This document shows, piece by piece, positions 17,494 through 25,359 of a stretch of DNA of 52,157 nt. Each line of letters starts with the position of its first letter. Position 1 is the stretch's first letter. Position numbers and translations under genes: made by a program. Below the pieces are notes generated by a model that was given only the letters and a program-made list of their open reading frames with translations, made no database searches and was not told the origin of the DNA. The stretch spans positions 1 to 52,157 of IMG/VR virus record IMGVR_UViG_3300025822_000795. One strand, written 5' to 3'. This DNA is from a virus.

Positions 17494-20000
17494 TGTCATT
17501 CTCAAATTCCAGAACAGTAAAGGTGCCATTGTCGGACCCAATCCCGAAATACGGAAAAACTTTTAGGGTATCTAATATTTATTTAAATTCTTCAAGCCAG
17601 AAACAGAGGGTAAATGATCTAAGCCCATCTTCATCTCAGACATCTTATTACAGTCAAGACTTCGAGAATAAATACCTATCAGTGGGTTGGAGCGTAATAG
17701 ATCCTAGAAGCGACTACGAGTACAAGGTAAGCGCAGATATAGAAAGTAATAAATATATAAGCGGTTTTAATGTAGATATATATAAAAATTATGGAGAATT
17801 AACTGGACAAAATGCAATAGATAACGGTGAGAAAGTATTTTCAGCAACTGGAATAAAAAATAATTCTATAGAATATGAAATAAATGATAATGATTTTCAT
17901 AGAAATTATTCTGTTGAAGTGACGCTTGTTGATTTCACAGGCAACAAGAGTGTTGGATTGCTTACGACGCAGAATCCGTATGCAGAGTTTACTGTTCCCG
18001 TAAGTGGCGTGGAATCCGGTATATTTAGATGCAATTATATTAAGCCCACAGGGGAAAATGGCGAAGATGAATCTCATGATCTTCAGTATGTGACTTTTTA
18101 TGATTTTACTGGATTGCAAATGGGGACCTTCCCTGGGGCGAGCAATAGTGCAAGAAGTGTCTTGTCAAAAAATGGTTATTTAGAAATAGAATTAACCCCT
18201 GGAACTGCGAATTACATAATGTCCATAGCTTCGGATTCTTATTCGTCTGGGAGTCCATATGGATTCTTTAAAGATCAGGAATATTTAACCGGCACTGGAT
18301 TCACTGGTTACGTAGGCAGGAATGATGAGCCATTTTTAATAGATTACTACCCTGAAGTTAGCTCTATTAGTGGTGGTAGAATATCTGGAGCTGATGCATA
18401 TCATTATGAATTCGAAGTGAATTACGACACTGGCAGTAATTTACTTCATACTGTTTATGGTATAACGGGAACGGGTCAAACGTCTGGTTCTGTTTCTGGT
18501 TACGATGGGCAAATATTCTTCGATAGTGGGGTTTTGTTTAATCCAAGCTATAATGAGAGTAATACTGGATTGCAGTATATTTATGATAACTCACTTAGCC
18601 TGCAGAGCGGTTTTTTTACTGGTGAGTTAATTGACGTGCGAACGGTAACTGGAGTTGGGTTTACCGGCTCTGGAACATATGGAAGTGGAGCTGGGCATTA
18701 TTGGCAGGAAGGTTTTCCGAAATACACAGGCTACGAATCTACCGGTGCAGGAGGGGAAATAATTTCTGGGGGTTTTTATGATTATGGGTACTTTGACCCA
18801 TACATGGGGAAATTTAAATGCGCAAGTTATTCCGAAGTGAAATCCGAAAATCAGGAACCTGTTGGCATATATTCAATGCCAAAAAACAATCCAAATAGCT
18901 ATGATATAAAATATAGATCAACTTCAAATTTCACAAAAACATATGAACAGGCAGCTTCTTATTTGAATTCAATAGGAGAAATGCCGGCGGTTATATTAAA
19001 CCCTTCGCAATTAAATAAGTTAGTTAATATTAGCGGCGACATTGGGTGGGTTGGTTTGAGAAGAAATAAGGTCGCTGTGCTTACCGGAATTTTTAATCAA
19101 GATTTTGATAATCAATCATTTTTTGATGGAGTGAATTTTGATAATGAATTTAGCAGGGATTTAGAATTTATTAATTCAAGTGGGGATTTAGAGAGGTCAA
19201 GATTAGAAGTTAATAACGTAGGGGGTGATTGGTGTTGGACTAATTCAAGTGGAACTCATATATATAAATATGCGGGAAGTGGTTATGAAAAGACGAGAAG
19301 CGCAAATATATCCTTTGACATAATTAGGGATATTGATGGTAGGGTTATTAGCTCAACTGGATACACTGCGGAAGCCCCGCCGATGGAAATTTCTGAGATT
19401 ACAGTTGAGTCAGGAAATCAAACAGTAAAGTTTGATTATAAATTCACAAATCAATATTTCGAAACTGGTAATACTAATTATAACGTGGTACAAATGAACC
19501 TATATGGAGGTACAGGCGAAGGTTTTATCGCAAATGATGGTAGTTTGTTATCAACACATTACATAACAGAACAGAACAATGGATCAAATGGGGGTGATTT
19601 AATGCAAGGCTCTATTTCTTACGAAATTAATCAGGGGTACTCAGTTCCGGAATATTTTAAGTTAATGCCGTTTGATACAATAGGTTCGGGGATATTAGCC
19701 AACGTAAACGAATTAGCCGGACAAGGATCTATTACGACTAGCTCAACCGACCAAGCTACAATTATAAGTTTGGATGGGCTTTATTTTAATAAATCAAATT
19801 GCATAAATGTGGAGTTTCCATTCAACCACCCTAATGTGCCTGTTGTTACATTTGGATTGAATTATACAGGGAGCAATGATAATGTATCCTACCTGGGCGC
19901 AATGATAGCTAGTGAGCCTAGTAAGTCTTCAGTTAGGTTTGTACTAACAAGCCCTCCCCCAAGCACTGGATACGCATTAAACGTTAGATCCGTAAGTTAA
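17493..20000 (+). CDS. tail fibre / receptor-binding-like protein
   Basis: 835 residues, with its ATG overlapping the gpJ-like stop (TAATG). The N-terminal ~170 residues continue the FN3-like pattern of gpJ. Residues ~170-470 are rich in Gly, Thr, Tyr and Ser with repeated 'GTGFTGYVG'-type motifs, typical of fibrous, beta-rich phage proteins. Residues ~480-600 have a weak C-type-lectin-like plan (helix with 'YEQAASYLNSIG', 'GWVGLRR', then 'GGDWCWTNSSG'). The C-terminal ~200 residues resemble the closing domain of many marine phage fibres ('VEFPFNHPNVPVVTFGLNYTG'), where a high-variability tip is common. Role is inferred from position and composition. Confidence 0.7.
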   Translation: MSFSNSRTVKVPLSDPIPKYGKTFRVSNIYLNSSSQKQRVNDLSPSSSQTSYYSQDFENKYLSVGWSVIDPRSDYEYKVSADIESNKYISGFNVDIYKNYGELTGQNAIDNGEKVFSATGIKNNSIEYEINDNDFHRNYSVEVTLVDFTGNKSVGLLTTQNPYAEFTVPVSGVESGIFRCNYIKPTGENGEDESHDLQYVTFYDFTGLQMGTFPGASNSARSVLSKNGYLEIELTPGTANYIMSIASDSYSSGSPYGFFKDQEYLTGTGFTGYVGRNDEPFLIDYYPEVSSISGGRISGADAYHYEFEVNYDTGSNLLHTVYGITGTGQTSGSVSGYDGQIFFDSGVLFNPSYNESNTGLQYIYDNSLSLQSGFFTGELIDVRTVTGVGFTGSGTYGSGAGHYWQEGFPKYTGYESTGAGGEIISGGFYDYGYFDPYMGKFKCASYSEVKSENQEPVGIYSMPKNNPNSYDIKYRSTSNFTKTYEQAASYLNSIGEMPAVILNPSQLNKLVNISGDIGWVGLRRNKVAVLTGIFNQDFDNQSFFDGVNFDNEFSRDLEFINSSGDLERSRLEVNNVGGDWCWTNSSGTHIYKYAGSGYEKTRSANISFDIIRDIDGRVISSTGYTAEAPPMEISEITVESGNQTVKFDYKFTNQYFETGNTNYNVVQMNLYGGTGEGFIANDGSLLSTHYITEQNNGSNGGDLMQGSISYEINQGYSVPEYFKLMPFDTIGSGILANVNELAGQGSITTSSTDQATIISLDGLYFNKSNCINVEFPFNHPNVPVVTFGLNYTGSNDNVSYLGAMIASEPSKSSVRFVLTSPPPSTGYALNVRSVS

Positions 20001-20003
20001 GCG

Positions 20004-20041
20004 GCTAAGATATTAAACTGATTAATATCTTGGCGTCTTTT
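20004..20041 (+). terminator. rho-independent terminator of the tail operon
   Basis: AAGATATTAA (20007-20016) and TTAATATCTT (20022-20031) form a perfect 10-bp stem with a 5-base loop, extended by three more pairs (one G-T), and are followed by GTCTTTTT on the plus strand. It overlaps the last codons of the convergent minus-strand gene. There is no T tract on the minus side, so it is directional for the tail genes. Confidence 0.8.
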
Positions 20042-20823
20042 ACTGATATATCGTCCCAGTCTTTCCATGATTCTATATTTTTGTTTTGATACACTCCTTC
20101 TTTTTTTGCTTGCCAGCATTTCTTAATAAAAGGTTTAAAGTCTTCAAATGAATCAGTAAATAAAACGCTTTTAGCTCTATTCCTTAAGGTCGTTACTGGG
20201 CTAAATGGGTCGCTTTTTTTAGACGAATCTTGATGCGCAGGTGCGTTTGGGTTTGATTTATCAATCTCGTCATCTCCAACTATATGGACATTAAGGAAGT
20301 TCCTAACACATCTAACAAACGACCTATTGCAAGCTATGGTCTCTAGAAATTTGGTAGCAAAACTACTTGTGTTTCTTGTGCTTGCATTGGCCATATCTTG
20401 GAATGAAACTGGATTATTTCCTGTTTCATAATTAGGTATAAAGATCGTGCTACAGGTGACTGCAACGTGATCTTCTTCGCATTTATCGATAGAATAAGAT
20501 ATATTTGAAAAACCTCTTAGCCTGGCAAGCTCCTTGATTCCGCTAAGCTTAATTAATAACTGATTATCTTTTAGCCCTTCTATGGATCTTGGCATGTCTT
20601 TATTTCGGGCCTGAAACCAAAGCTTATTTGGGAATAAATGTTCTTCTTTTATCATTGCCCTCCAGTTAACTGATCCGTCCTCATTGAAGACATATTGAAT
20701 GTTTTTTAGTAAGCCGTTTTCGTCTCTGTTGAATAAAGATGGACCGATAGAGTTATCTATTTTAGAGTCTGAAATGGTTGAGGAGTTTTCGGTTGTTGTT
20801 TCACTTTTTTTTGATTTTGTCAT
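20005..20823 (-). CDS. candidate single-strand DNA annealing protein (Rad52/ERF-like)
   Basis: 272 residues. The N-terminal ~35 are Ser/Thr-rich and probably disordered. The core (~60-185) reads 'LSGIKELARLRGF', then 'VAVTCSTIFIPNYET', then a helix with 'NASTRNTSSFATKFLETIA' and 'NRSFVRCVRNFL'. This order (beta sheet, then a helix with a conserved Ala/Thr-Arg series) is like phage annealing proteins of the Rad52/ERF type, but I see no exact family signature. It is the last gene of a minus-strand operon; an SSB gene is 6 kb away on the same strand, a common partner of phage recombinases. It overlaps the GT9 half gene by 23 bases. Another DNA-binding role is possible. Confidence 0.45.
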   Translation of the reverse strand: MTKSKKSETTTENSSTISDSKIDNSIGPSLFNRDENGLLKNIQYVFNEDGSVNWRAMIKEEHLFPNKLWFQARNKDMPRSIEGLKDNQLLIKLSGIKELARLRGFSNISYSIDKCEEDHVAVTCSTIFIPNYETGNNPVSFQDMANASTRNTSSFATKFLETIACNRSFVRCVRNFLNVHIVGDDEIDKSNPNAPAHQDSSKKSDPFSPVTTLRNRAKSVLFTDSFEDFKPFIKKCWQAKKEGVYQNKNIESWKDWDDISVKDAKILISLIS

Positions 20824-21979
20824 GATTATAAATATTTAGGTGATTTATTTCTTCCCAGAAATCATCATTATCAATAATTTTTTGGTCTTCAATTCCTTTT
20901 TCGACTCCATCTTTCCATGAAGCTTTACTTGAGTATTCTTTACCATTCGATATTAATAACTTGTTGCTGTGATAGAAAGTATTATCACACAATTCAGAAC
21001 AAAAGTCAAGGTCTTTGTTTTTCTTTTTTATATATTCTTCTATGGTTCTATCAAAAAAATTAAATCTTAATTCAGATATATTCTCGCGCTCCCTGCAAAC
21101 TAATGAGTATTTAATGTTCATGGAATCTAGACTACAAAGGTAATCTTCGTCGAAATTTAAATCTTCCATAAATAATGTAATTCCTGCAATATTAGATCTA
21201 TTCCTGTAGATTAAATTTAAGTCAATCTTCCTGGAGGTCATTAGGTTAATCTTGAAATTAAACCATTCGTGAATAAATGAGTCATCGTCAGTATAGTCGC
21301 ACCGAAGATTAACTATAGATCTTGGCGAAAAACCTAATGGGCAATGATGGTCGGGCACAACCTCTAGTATACTATTATTATAGTACTGACCTATATTTAA
21401 GGTTTTATAACCATCTAGGTTGTTGTTAGCATCTATAAAGTTTAAAGCTTTGAAGAATATTTCCTCAGGATTTATTTTATCAATTGATTTATTTTTATCC
21501 GTATTTGAGTAGCTAGGTTTTGAACCTTCCAAATCAGGGGATAAGCAAAAGTGCTTAGACTCTCTATTCCATACTGGGCCAGACTGCTCTGGAAGCATAT
21601 CTGAAAATATTGATATAGATGGAATATCTAAACATGAAGACAAGTGCAAGGAGAAGCTGTCAACACAAATATGCAGAGAAGAGCCTTTCAATATATAAAC
21701 GATATTCTTAAAAGATGTAGACCCTCTAAGATCATGATCTACACCCTTACATTGGTAATCTTCTTTTGAGCCAACTTGTATTACATCATAACCTTTGGCG
21801 TTTTTTTTAATCATGGAAACCACGGTTTCCCAGTGAGAATAATTTCTTGATTGTATGCCTTTGGACGTTTGTAGGGTTATGTATTTATCGGAAGTAATTG
21901 GATAAAAATGATCAGAAATTTGTGGGCGCCCTATTTTGACTCCTAGGCATTTTGCGTACTCTTCAATTAAATGACTCAT
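20801..21979 (-). CDS. GT9 (heptosyltransferase-like) C-terminal half protein
   Basis: 392 residues. The first ~190 match the second Rossmann half of family 9 glycosyltransferases: 'YITLQTSKG', 'NYSHWETVVSMI', then 'LRGSTSFKNIVYILKGSSLHICVDSFSLHLSSCLDIPSISIF', the nucleotide-sugar-binding motif region. The N-terminal GT9 half, which holds the acceptor side, is missing here, but is found as the C-terminus of the gene just upstream on this strand. The two overlap by ATGA. Residues ~215-392 are unassigned and Asp/Asn-rich. The two polypeptides together would give one complete GT9 enzyme; see the upstream gene. Confidence 0.7.
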   Translation of the reverse strand: MSHLIEEYAKCLGVKIGRPQISDHFYPITSDKYITLQTSKGIQSRNYSHWETVVSMIKKNAKGYDVIQVGSKEDYQCKGVDHDLRGSTSFKNIVYILKGSSLHICVDSFSLHLSSCLDIPSISIFSDMLPEQSGPVWNRESKHFCLSPDLEGSKPSYSNTDKNKSIDKINPEEIFFKALNFIDANNNLDGYKTLNIGQYYNNSILEVVPDHHCPLGFSPRSIVNLRCDYTDDDSFIHEWFNFKINLMTSRKIDLNLIYRNRSNIAGITLFMEDLNFDEDYLCSLDSMNIKYSLVCRERENISELRFNFFDRTIEEYIKKKNKDLDFCSELCDNTFYHSNKLLISNGKEYSSKASWKDGVEKGIEDQKIIDNDDFWEEINHLNIYNHDKIKKK

Positions 21980-23889
21980 AATTTGCTTTTTAATTCGAAT
22001 TGGTTTTTATCTTTTCCGTTGTGCTGGAAGTTGAATATTTTCTGGGTGCCAATATGCGGGAGAAAGGCTAAATCAAAATACCCCTTATGGTCACCGCAGC
22101 CTTCTAGGAATAATAAATTATCAAGCTCCTCTTTGTACGCTATGACTTTATGTACGTTACTGTTGTCTTCGATACAATCGAAGAATTCAGGTTTAGTTAT
22201 TATGTAAATATTATGGTCAGGATAAAGGTTTTTAACTTCGCCTAATAGTCCATTAATCATTAGAACATCAGACTCATTTCTTGGGATAACAATGGCAAGT
22301 CTATTTTCAGGACCTTCGTCACCGAGTAAGTCCTTAAAATCTAAAGATTTACCGATGGTGGAGTTTTCTTTATTTGCGACATCTTTGAAATATTCAATTA
22401 TCCCCTCCCTTCTTTTTCCTTTGGAAATTTCCTGCATCCAGTATTTATGGCCATCGTCAGTATTTGGATCAACATCTACGTTTAATATGTTTTTATATAT
22501 ATCAATTAACCATTCAGAGTCAGACTCAATTGCGGGAGGATTGTATTTTGAGTTCCTTAGTTTTTCTAAAAAATCAAAATCCCAATCATTGTCTGGCATC
22601 GAGTCTATTATTCCTTCTAGTTGGGATCCAATAACGCCGCACGAGAAATTATCTTCAACAAACTTGCGACCAATCCTGCCCATTTTATCTCTCTTAACGC
22701 GCTTCATTTTGAAGACCTTAGTTAATTGTTTTGATATGCTTGACGGGTACGTGCTAGCTTTTATAAATTGAGTTCCAGGCTCTCTGTATTCAGCCCAATC
22801 CAATGGGAAAGATCCGCATTCCGTACTTGAGGTATCTTCTCCACAACTATAGTTTGTAACAAGTGTTACGAGCTCGGTAAGTTTGGCTTCTTGTATTGGT
22901 ATTTCTTGGCCTCCAGAAGTAAACGGGTGGCAATATACATCCATGAGGTTATATATTTCATTAAGTTGTTTTTCTGAAACGCCTGATTGTACGTTTGTAG
23001 TGCTCTGGGTTTTTTTTGACCCGCAGAATTTGCAATCTAATTTTTGACCTTGAAATGGTTTTATTTCATACTGCTTACAGGATGGGCAGTAGTAGGTGGT
23101 GAGAATTCGGGAGTTTTGGATTCCTTTTTCTTTTATTAATCTTATGATATCCCATCCTTCGCCCCAGTGTGTGTGGAGTAGTAACTTAGCGTTAGATTCT
23201 GGGTTTTGTTTGATAAAATCAAAGAAGCCCTCTAGTAGGTTCGGTACGCTTTTCCTTAGTTGATTCCTGAAAACAAAGCCAATTAAGAAACAGTTTGTGT
23301 CAATTAAGAATTTCTTCCTTAATGCTGACCTGCTTTCTTCTGGAATCTTGAAGAAGCTCTTTGTTTCAACAGCTCCTCTTAGTGTCTTCACTTGCTCGTG
23401 CCCTAGTTTCTTAAGCTCCCTCTCCGCAAAGCTTGCCCATACATAAAAATTTTTAACGAATGGGGCGGCCTCTATGGCTAGTGGTAAAATTGGCTCCGAA
23501 TCTAATGTTGTCCAGATCATGCAGTTGGTCTTATTCCACCAATTTCTTTTCCAATATCCATTAAAGCCCCATATGTCCTCTGCCCCTATATATACATCAG
23601 GCTTAAATTCCTTGATTAAGTCGTCTATAGTTTCAGCGCCGTAACCAGCAGCTCTAGCCATATTAGGATCTTTATTTAATTGTTTGAGTCTCTCTTGGTC
23701 GTCAGGCAGAGTTCCTACGCATTTCCATGGCAGCTTTGATAAAGCTGGGTGGAGTTTAGTCATCCCGTTGCACGCTTCTATTATTTCGTATTTGCCTGTA
23801 GAGTGTAGGTGGCGTAATACGTTTTTACAATTCTTACCGAAGCCAGTAAAAGCCTTACTGTGATTACTATGAAATAATATCTTCTTCAT
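21976..23889 (-). CDS. GT4 glycosyltransferase with zinc ribbon - DUF4214 - GT9 N-terminal half
   Basis: 637 residues. Residues 1-~440 are a GT-B, family 4 type transferase: 'HSNHSKAFTGFGKN' near the start, 'GFVFRNQLRKSVPNLLEGF', and 'HPFTSGGQEIPIQEA' as the E-x-E donor-binding region (~321-335). Inside it, C268-P-S-C271 and C286-K-F-C289 form a zinc ribbon. Residues ~458-508 fit DUF4214 (LIDIYKNIL..D.D..DDGHKYWMQEI). Residues ~528-637 match the GT9 N-terminal half ('RLAIVIPRNESDVLMINGLLGEVKNLYPDH'-like core, 'VHKVIAY'). It would transfer sugars in the cytoplasm from nucleotide donors. No Shine-Dalgarno sequence is visible. Confidence 0.75.
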   Translation of the reverse strand: MKKILFHSNHSKAFTGFGKNCKNVLRHLHSTGKYEIIEACNGMTKLHPALSKLPWKCVGTLPDDQERLKQLNKDPNMARAAGYGAETIDDLIKEFKPDVYIGAEDIWGFNGYWKRNWWNKTNCMIWTTLDSEPILPLAIEAAPFVKNFYVWASFAERELKKLGHEQVKTLRGAVETKSFFKIPEESRSALRKKFLIDTNCFLIGFVFRNQLRKSVPNLLEGFFDFIKQNPESNAKLLLHTHWGEGWDIIRLIKEKGIQNSRILTTYYCPSCKQYEIKPFQGQKLDCKFCGSKKTQSTTNVQSGVSEKQLNEIYNLMDVYCHPFTSGGQEIPIQEAKLTELVTLVTNYSCGEDTSSTECGSFPLDWAEYREPGTQFIKASTYPSSISKQLTKVFKMKRVKRDKMGRIGRKFVEDNFSCGVIGSQLEGIIDSMPDNDWDFDFLEKLRNSKYNPPAIESDSEWLIDIYKNILNVDVDPNTDDGHKYWMQEISKGKRREGIIEYFKDVANKENSTIGKSLDFKDLLGDEGPENRLAIVIPRNESDVLMINGLLGEVKNLYPDHNIYIITKPEFFDCIEDNSNVHKVIAYKEELDNLLFLEGCGDHKGYFDLAFLPHIGTQKIFNFQHNGKDKNQFELKSKL

Positions 23890-24458
23890 TAAATCGGGCA
23901 GTCTTCTTCAGTTTTAGAGTATTTAGGTTTAGAAAATGACTCAATATTTTTCTCTATGCGAAAGTTGTATATTCTAGTTAAAATAGTTTCTAGGAATCTA
24001 GATAAACATTCTGCCTCCCCAGCTTCTAGTGAGCATTTAAATGTATTGCTTCCGTTTTTTATAATTGTTAATCCGAAGTTTGGTAATATTTGAATTTCTT
24101 CTTTGTAGCTTTTTGTTTTTGCGTCAAACTTAGAAACTTTAGATTCTTTATCCCATGGAGTAAATTTTATAGTAGTTTTTTTGCCTTCGAATTGATGGAA
24201 GGTATCGTATGCAAATCTATTCTTTACTGCGTTGATTATTGAGCCGCACTCAAACTCATTGAATTTCAGGGTAATGTTTTTCTCTGGGTCTTCTTTGTTC
24301 TTGATGAAGGTTCCTCTCCTAGCTTTCTCATCCCAGCTGTGTTGCATTATGGCCGACACGAACAAGATGGGTTCGCCGCTGTTCTTGTCGTGACCCATTG
24401 AAAAACTGAAACCGAATCCAGAGTTGTATTTATTTGGTTTGTATAATTGTAAGCTCAT
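23889..24458 (-). CDS. conserved phage protein, possible ssDNA-binding fold
   Basis: 189 residues, no signal peptide or membrane segment. It has two sheet-helix units: 'ITLKFNEFECGSIINAVKNRF' then 'FHQFEGKKTTIKFTPW', and later 'FGLTIIKNGSNTFKCSLEAGEAECLSRFL'-like. The sheet followed by a long C-terminal helix, with basic and aromatic positions, recalls the PUR-alpha/Whirly/PC4-type ssDNA-binding folds, but I cannot name a family. Its stop overlaps the GT4 start by one base. Neighbouring SSB, sigma and annealing genes make a role in nucleic-acid binding plausible; that is inference. Confidence 0.5.
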   Translation of the reverse strand: MSLQLYKPNKYNSGFGFSFSMGHDKNSGEPILFVSAIMQHSWDEKARRGTFIKNKEDPEKNITLKFNEFECGSIINAVKNRFAYDTFHQFEGKKTTIKFTPWDKESKVSKFDAKTKSYKEEIQILPNFGLTIIKNGSNTFKCSLEAGEAECLSRFLETILTRIYNFRIEKNIESFSKPKYSKTEEDCPI

Positions 24459-24460
24459 AA

Positions 24461-24847
24461 TTAATCGAAGTCTATTTTAACGTTTTTACTTTCATATGTG
24501 TTACCTTTGTCCATATGATGTTTTGTTCCATTTCTCTCTTTAGAGTAATTTTCAAAGTATTTTTTCTTTAGTGGGTCTACGCCGTCATTCTTTTCGGCGC
24601 GCATAGATGAAAGTTCGGCGCTCTTATCTAACATATCACCAACACTACCCTTCATGTTTGCAGTAGAGTTTACAAAACTTGCATTGTCCCATGGGTCAAT
24701 CGACCCCTCTGTATTCAATTGGGAAGACGTGAAGATTCTCCTCCACTCTAATCCTTTTTCGTCTACATATTTCTTCTCATCATTCATGTGGAAGAACACC
24801 TCTGTTTCCTCTTGGGTCTCAGGGTTTTGAAAGATATACATTGGCAT
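24461..24847 (-). CDS. FmdB-like protein lacking the zinc-binding cysteines
   Basis: 128 residues. The first ~45 fit the FmdB/zinc-ribbon regulator pattern ('MP.Y.F......EE.EVFF.MND...Y.DE.G..WRRIFTS'), found in many marine phages. All four cysteines of the family's zinc ribbon are absent; the positions are filled by Asn, Thr, Lys and similar. The C-terminal ~80 residues are charged and low in hydrophobic residues. It is the first gene after a perfect consensus promoter, whose start site would lie about two bases before the ATG. Function unknown; a phage-specific structural or regulatory role is possible. Confidence 0.65.
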   Translation of the reverse strand: MPMYIFQNPETQEETEVFFHMNDEKKYVDEKGLEWRRIFTSSQLNTEGSIDPWDNASFVNSTANMKGSVGDMLDKSAELSSMRAEKNDGVDPLKKKYFENYSKERNGTKHHMDKGNTYESKNVKIDFD

Positions 24848-24855
24848 AGTGTTAG

Positions 24856-24884
24856 ATTATACCAAATATTTATTACATTGTCAA
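24856..24884 (-). promoter_or_regulatory. perfect sigma70-consensus promoter
   Basis: On the minus strand, TTGACA (24879-24884), a 17-base spacer and TATAAT (24856-24861). The -35 directly abuts the stop codon of the upstream gene and the predicted start site (~24849) falls at the ATG of the FmdB-like gene, so the transcript would be almost leaderless. It would drive the FmdB-like, 189-residue, GT4, GT9-half and annealing-candidate genes. Confidence 0.88.
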
Positions 24885-25181
24885 CTATTTTTTATCTAAT
24901 TTATTACAGCTTAATTGTATTAAATCCAATAGAGAATCAAATAACCAACAACAAGCACTAGAGCATAAAGGAAATAACAAATATAAAATATTACTTTCTT
25001 TAAAATTATACATTAATAAACCAATAAAGAAACCACACCAAAAGCCTAAACATAAACTACAATTAAATAATTCTTTTAATAAATTAGAATGTTTAAAAAT
25101 AAAACTTCTCAGACGGCCTAATATGGACCCATACCTAAGGATCCACATTAAGCCGACACAGGAGATCAATTCAATTACCAT
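24885..25181 (-). CDS. small membrane protein, DUF1360-like
   Basis: 98 residues with two or three predicted membrane segments (about 2-17, 46-60 and 64-85) and the motif 'FNCSLCLGFWCGFFIG', which is typical of DUF1360-type small phage membrane proteins that carry a C-x-x-C near the membrane. Cysteines are frequent (seven). It overlaps the 62-residue gene by 11 bases. No enzymatic role can be assigned; such proteins sit in the inner membrane and are often found near phage regulatory or lysis genes. Confidence 0.6.
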   Translation of the reverse strand: MVIELISCVGLMWILRYGSILGRLRSFIFKHSNLLKELFNCSLCLGFWCGFFIGLLMYNFKESNILYLLFPLCSSACCWLFDSLLDLIQLSCNKLDKK

Positions 25182-25359
25182 TGAGGGACTCTAGCGCTTC
25201 CTTGATAACTAGAAGCTGCTCTTGAGTCAAAGATACTTCCCCACCAAAATCATCAGTGAGCGTGTAATGGTCTGTTTTTTCTTTAGATTTTTTTAATACC
25301 GGACATCTTCCTTTGCCGCAGCAGAGGAGAATACCTTCGCCTTGTTTCTTAATGTTCAT
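25171..25359 (-). CDS. small cysteine-cluster protein
   Basis: 62 residues. The N-terminus has 'LLCCGKGRCPVL', three cysteines in eight residues, a compact metal- or redox-active pattern. The C-terminal part has 'YTLTDDFGGEVSLTQEQLLVIKEAL', a strand followed by a helix. The stop-start overlap with the upstream GT4 gene (ATGA) and position in the operon support a real gene. I do not recognise the family. Confidence 0.6.
   Translation of the reverse strand: MNIKKQGEGILLCCGKGRCPVLKKSKEKTDHYTLTDDFGGEVSLTQEQLLVIKEALESLNGN

Noticed and set aside
22292-22771. 159-residue plus-strand open frame
   Set aside because: It lies wholly opposite the GT4-DUF4214 gene, has a Ser/Leu/Pro-rich composition typical of an antisense shadow, and has no start signal.
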